A stretch of DNA of 64,000 nt from Roseiarcus sp963742305 (GTDB taxonomy: Bacteria; Pseudomonadota; Alphaproteobacteria; Rhizobiales; Beijerinckiaceae), in NCBI GenBank assembly GCA_963742305.1, contig CAVULN010000053.1:1-64000 (forward strand). Direction: 5' to 3'. Positions 62,108-64,000 of this stretch are shown here, piece by piece. The notes under the pieces were generated by a model. It was not told the origin of the DNA and ran no database searches. It saw only the letters and a list, made by a program, of their open reading frames with translations. Within the stretch, counting starts at the first letter, position 1, and every line of letters starts with the position of its first letter. Position numbers and translations under genes: made by a program.

Positions 62108-64000
62108 TCAGGCGGCCTTCCCGAACACATAGATCGGGATGTGCTGGACAGCCTCGCTTTCCTTCGAAATCAGGACGCCGGCGCCGGCCTGGTAGCGTTC
62201 GGCCCCGACATAGTGATCGTCGACGGGCAAAGGGACGTCGTCGCCTTCGAAGCGGTGTCCGTAGCGCCGGGCGTCGTCTACGAATTGCTGGGAGATGAGA
62301 ATGTCGCCTGGTTTCGCCAGGGGCTCGATTCGCGCGGCGACGGCGGCGATGTCGGAAATTTCGGGGTGCAGCACGCCTTCGAGCGCCGGGTTCAGCTTCC
62401 AGAAGCCGCTATGGGCGCCCATTCTGATCTGGAGGTTATACCCCGAGGCGAGAAGCTGGGCGCTTAAGCCCCGCGCGGCGCGCAGCAGCCTTCCCGGGCT
62501 TCGGTCCGCCAGAATCAGATGGTCGCCGGCCGACGTGTTCGCATAGTCCAAATCGCGGGTGAATTGCCGGAACAAATCGCGCCAGTATTTGTCAAAGGTC
62601 TGCGATTTGCCCGCGACCTGGACCACGTTCTCCCGGTAGCCGCGAATATCCCCGACCACGACGAACCGGATGCTTTCCTCGGGCCTCCACTCGAGTTCGT
62701 CGCCGATCACGTTGTGCTTGTTCAGCTCCTTGAGAAACGCCACGTTTCGCCGGGTGATGAAGTCGCTCAGCGAAGGGTGGATCAGATAGGTCTCGGCCTG
62801 CGGCAGGACGTGGATCTTGCCGAAGGCGATGTCTCCGACGGGGGCGAATTTTTGCACGAGACGGGCAGGATCGTCCCGGCTCTGCTGGACAATTCCGACC
62901 AGCCCCAGCGCATAGAGGGCGCAGAACGGATGGCGGGCGGCCTCGGTTTCGATCTCGTACTGTCTCGCGGCGATGTCCGCATAAGTTCCGGACGCCTCGA
63001 CCACCTCGTCATAGGTCAGCACGTTGGACTTGATCACCTGGGGGAAGATTTCCGGATAGAGGCCGCTGAAGAAGGGCGCCACCTCGTTGAACAGCGTCTC
63101 CACCCTCTCGGCCGCGGCGGAGTTGATCGCGTTACGGATCTCCTGCTGAGTCCGCCGTTTGACGCCGATCAGGCTGATTTCCTTGCCGATGACGATCGCG
63201 TCTCGCGGCCTCAGCGAGCAGTGGCGCGTCCAGTAGTCGATCGCCCGCTCCTGCCGCGCGGTTCCGCTGTTCGAAACATATTCATTGCTCGGCCCAAGGA
63301 ATCGCAACAGAGGGTCTTCGTTTGTCTTGTCGGCCAGTTCGCTCTTGGGCGCGATCGCTATGTTGTTCTCGATGATCTGCTTTATGTCTTCCAGCCTGTA
63401 GCGCAGTTCTCTTCGGAACGACCTCAAATTGGAGAATTGGGGCTCGTTCTGCGCCGCGTGCTGATAGGCCTCCTTTCTGATCGACACGAAGATTCGGACA
63501 TGCGGATTGATTCCGTGCAGGCGCCGCAGCGCCAGCCAGGCGCCGATCTGACCGGCGTGCCAGATCCGGACGAATCGTTCATGGATTTCATTGCGGCGAA
63601 GATAGGAGAAATTGATATAGTGGATCAGATACTCATCGATGTTGTCGACGAATATTCCCGCCTGTTTATGGATTGTCGAAAAAATTCGGGTGACCTTTTG
63701 CGCGGCCCGCATGATCGCGAAGATCTCGTTGCGCTGCGTGGCCAGGCAGTCGTGCAGGATGTCGAACGGTCTGGTTATCTGCGGATGGGTCAGGATCGTC
63801 AGCAATGTCGGCGGCAGGTCGTCCGACTTCGATAAGTCCGTGAGCTGCGCCTGAACGTCGCGATCATCCTGGAACCCCTTGATCAGGCATATGGAGAAGG
63901 CGATGTTCCACAGGGTCTCCCAATTGTCGCTATTTTCCAGCACGTTGATGATTTCGTTCGGCAGGATCGGCGGCTTGTTGCTGGGACGATCGACGATGGG
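62108..64000 (-). CDS. P-loop ATPase fused to class III cyclase-like domain (5' end outside window)
   Basis: At least 630 residues; the frame is open to the right edge, so the start and Walker A are missing. Numbering from a GTG at 63943: residues 95-104 hold a Walker B-like QAGIFVDNIDEYL, followed by VRIFVSIRKEAY as sensor strand, as in STAND/KAP or Sll1717-type ATPases. Residues 420-545 follow the class III nucleotide cyclase pattern: FVVVGDIRGY with a metal Asp, SAGDHLIL with the second Asp, IRMGAHSG, and AAVAARIEPLAKPGDILIS. The transition-state Asn before AAR is replaced by Ala while the Arg remains. It could be an NTP-sensing signalling or anti-phage protein; this is inference. The neighbouring genes lie outside the window. 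Confidence 0.78.
   Translation of the reverse strand, partial: PIVDRPSNKPPILPNEIINVLENSDNWETLWNIAFSICLIKGFQDDRDVQAQLTDLSKSDDLPPTLLTILTHPQITRPFDILHDCLATQRNEIFAIMRAAQKVTRIFSTIHKQAGIFVDNIDEYLIHYINFSYLRRNEIHERFVRIWHAGQIGAWLALRRLHGINPHVRIFVSIRKEAYQHAAQNEPQFSNLRSFRRELRYRLEDIKQIIENNIAIAPKSELADKTNEDPLLRFLGPSNEYVSNSGTARQERAIDYWTRHCSLRPRDAIVIGKEISLIGVKRRTQQEIRNAINSAAAERVETLFNEVAPFFSGLYPEIFPQVIKSNVLTYDEVVEASGTYADIAARQYEIETEAARHPFCALYALGLVGIVQQSRDDPARLVQKFAPVGDIAFGKIHVLPQAETYLIHPSLSDFITRRNVAFLKELNKHNVIGDELEWRPEESIRFVVVGDIRGYRENVVQVAGKSQTFDKYWRDLFRQFTRDLDYANTSAGDHLILADRSPGRLLRAARGLSAQLLASGYNLQIRMGAHSGFWKLNPALEGVLHPEISDIAAVAARIEPLAKPGDILISQQFVDDARRYGHRFEGDDVPLPVDDHYVGAERYQAGAGVLISKESEAVQHIPIYVFGKAA

Noticed and set aside
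1..64000. CRISPR array or insertion sequence
   Set aside because: I found no regularly spaced repeats and no transposase with a DDE or HUH motif anywhere in the window.

Overview
The window looks like the chromosome of a GC-rich alphaproteobacterium of the order Hyphomicrobiales (Rhizobiales). The clues are a hopanoid block (hpnM, hpnG, hpnH with its own ispH), an Omp25/RopB-type outer membrane barrel, a DUF1127 protein, the rluD-rpoH pair, and histidine genes in the order hisB-hisH-hisA-hisF. A Beijerinckiaceae or Methylocystaceae-like host is possible, but nothing here proves it.

Layout. 0-4 kb: end of a polysaccharide cluster (flippase, O-antigen polymerase/ligase). 4-7.5 kb: hopanoid side-chain genes. 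8-17 kb: housekeeping (outer membrane barrel, HIT protein, radical SAM protein, MocR regulator with a clear operator, truA, dapE). 17-21.6 kb: an accessory patch with a phage-type XRE/S24 repressor facing a promoter and operator, small unknown genes, a membrane protein with a MotB/ExbD-like helix, and a vsr-dcm pair. 21.7-26.5 kb: glucokinase, ubiA, a FucU-type mutarotase, ghrA and an AhpD-like secreted protein. 26.5-35 kb: a long minus-strand nucleoside locus in which a BMP binding protein, ABC ATPase and two permeases import nucleosides, and cdd, purine nucleoside phosphorylase and deoA salvage them; prs follows immediately upstream. 36-50.9 kb: a lipoprotein, uvrC, an ArsR operon, the his operon, a lone molybdenum hydroxylase subunit, a Tat-exported binding protein, a methyltransferase, rluD and rpoH. 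51-56.5 kb: a periplasmic protein, an MFS exporter divergent from an unusual LysR-HTH/TPR regulator, dsbB and a DedA-like protein. tRNA-Leu(CAA) at 56.7 kb marks a change: from there to 64 kb coding is sparse and accessory (two AraC regulators, a secreted unknown protein, and at the edge a P-loop ATPase fused to a class III cyclase-like domain).

Two things stand out. First, several otherwise well-conserved genes (O-antigen polymerase, hpnG, fucU-like, BMP binding protein, probably the purine nucleoside phosphorylase) carry frameshifts, and where the site can be pinned it is usually one extra base in a short homopolymer. The tRNA-Leu anticodon loop also has one extra A. This points to assembly insertion errors rather than to many real pseudogenes. 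Second, the best candidates for undescribed biology are the ATPase-cyclase fusion cut by the right edge and the regulator that joins a LysR DNA-binding domain to a TolB-like/TPR sensor.
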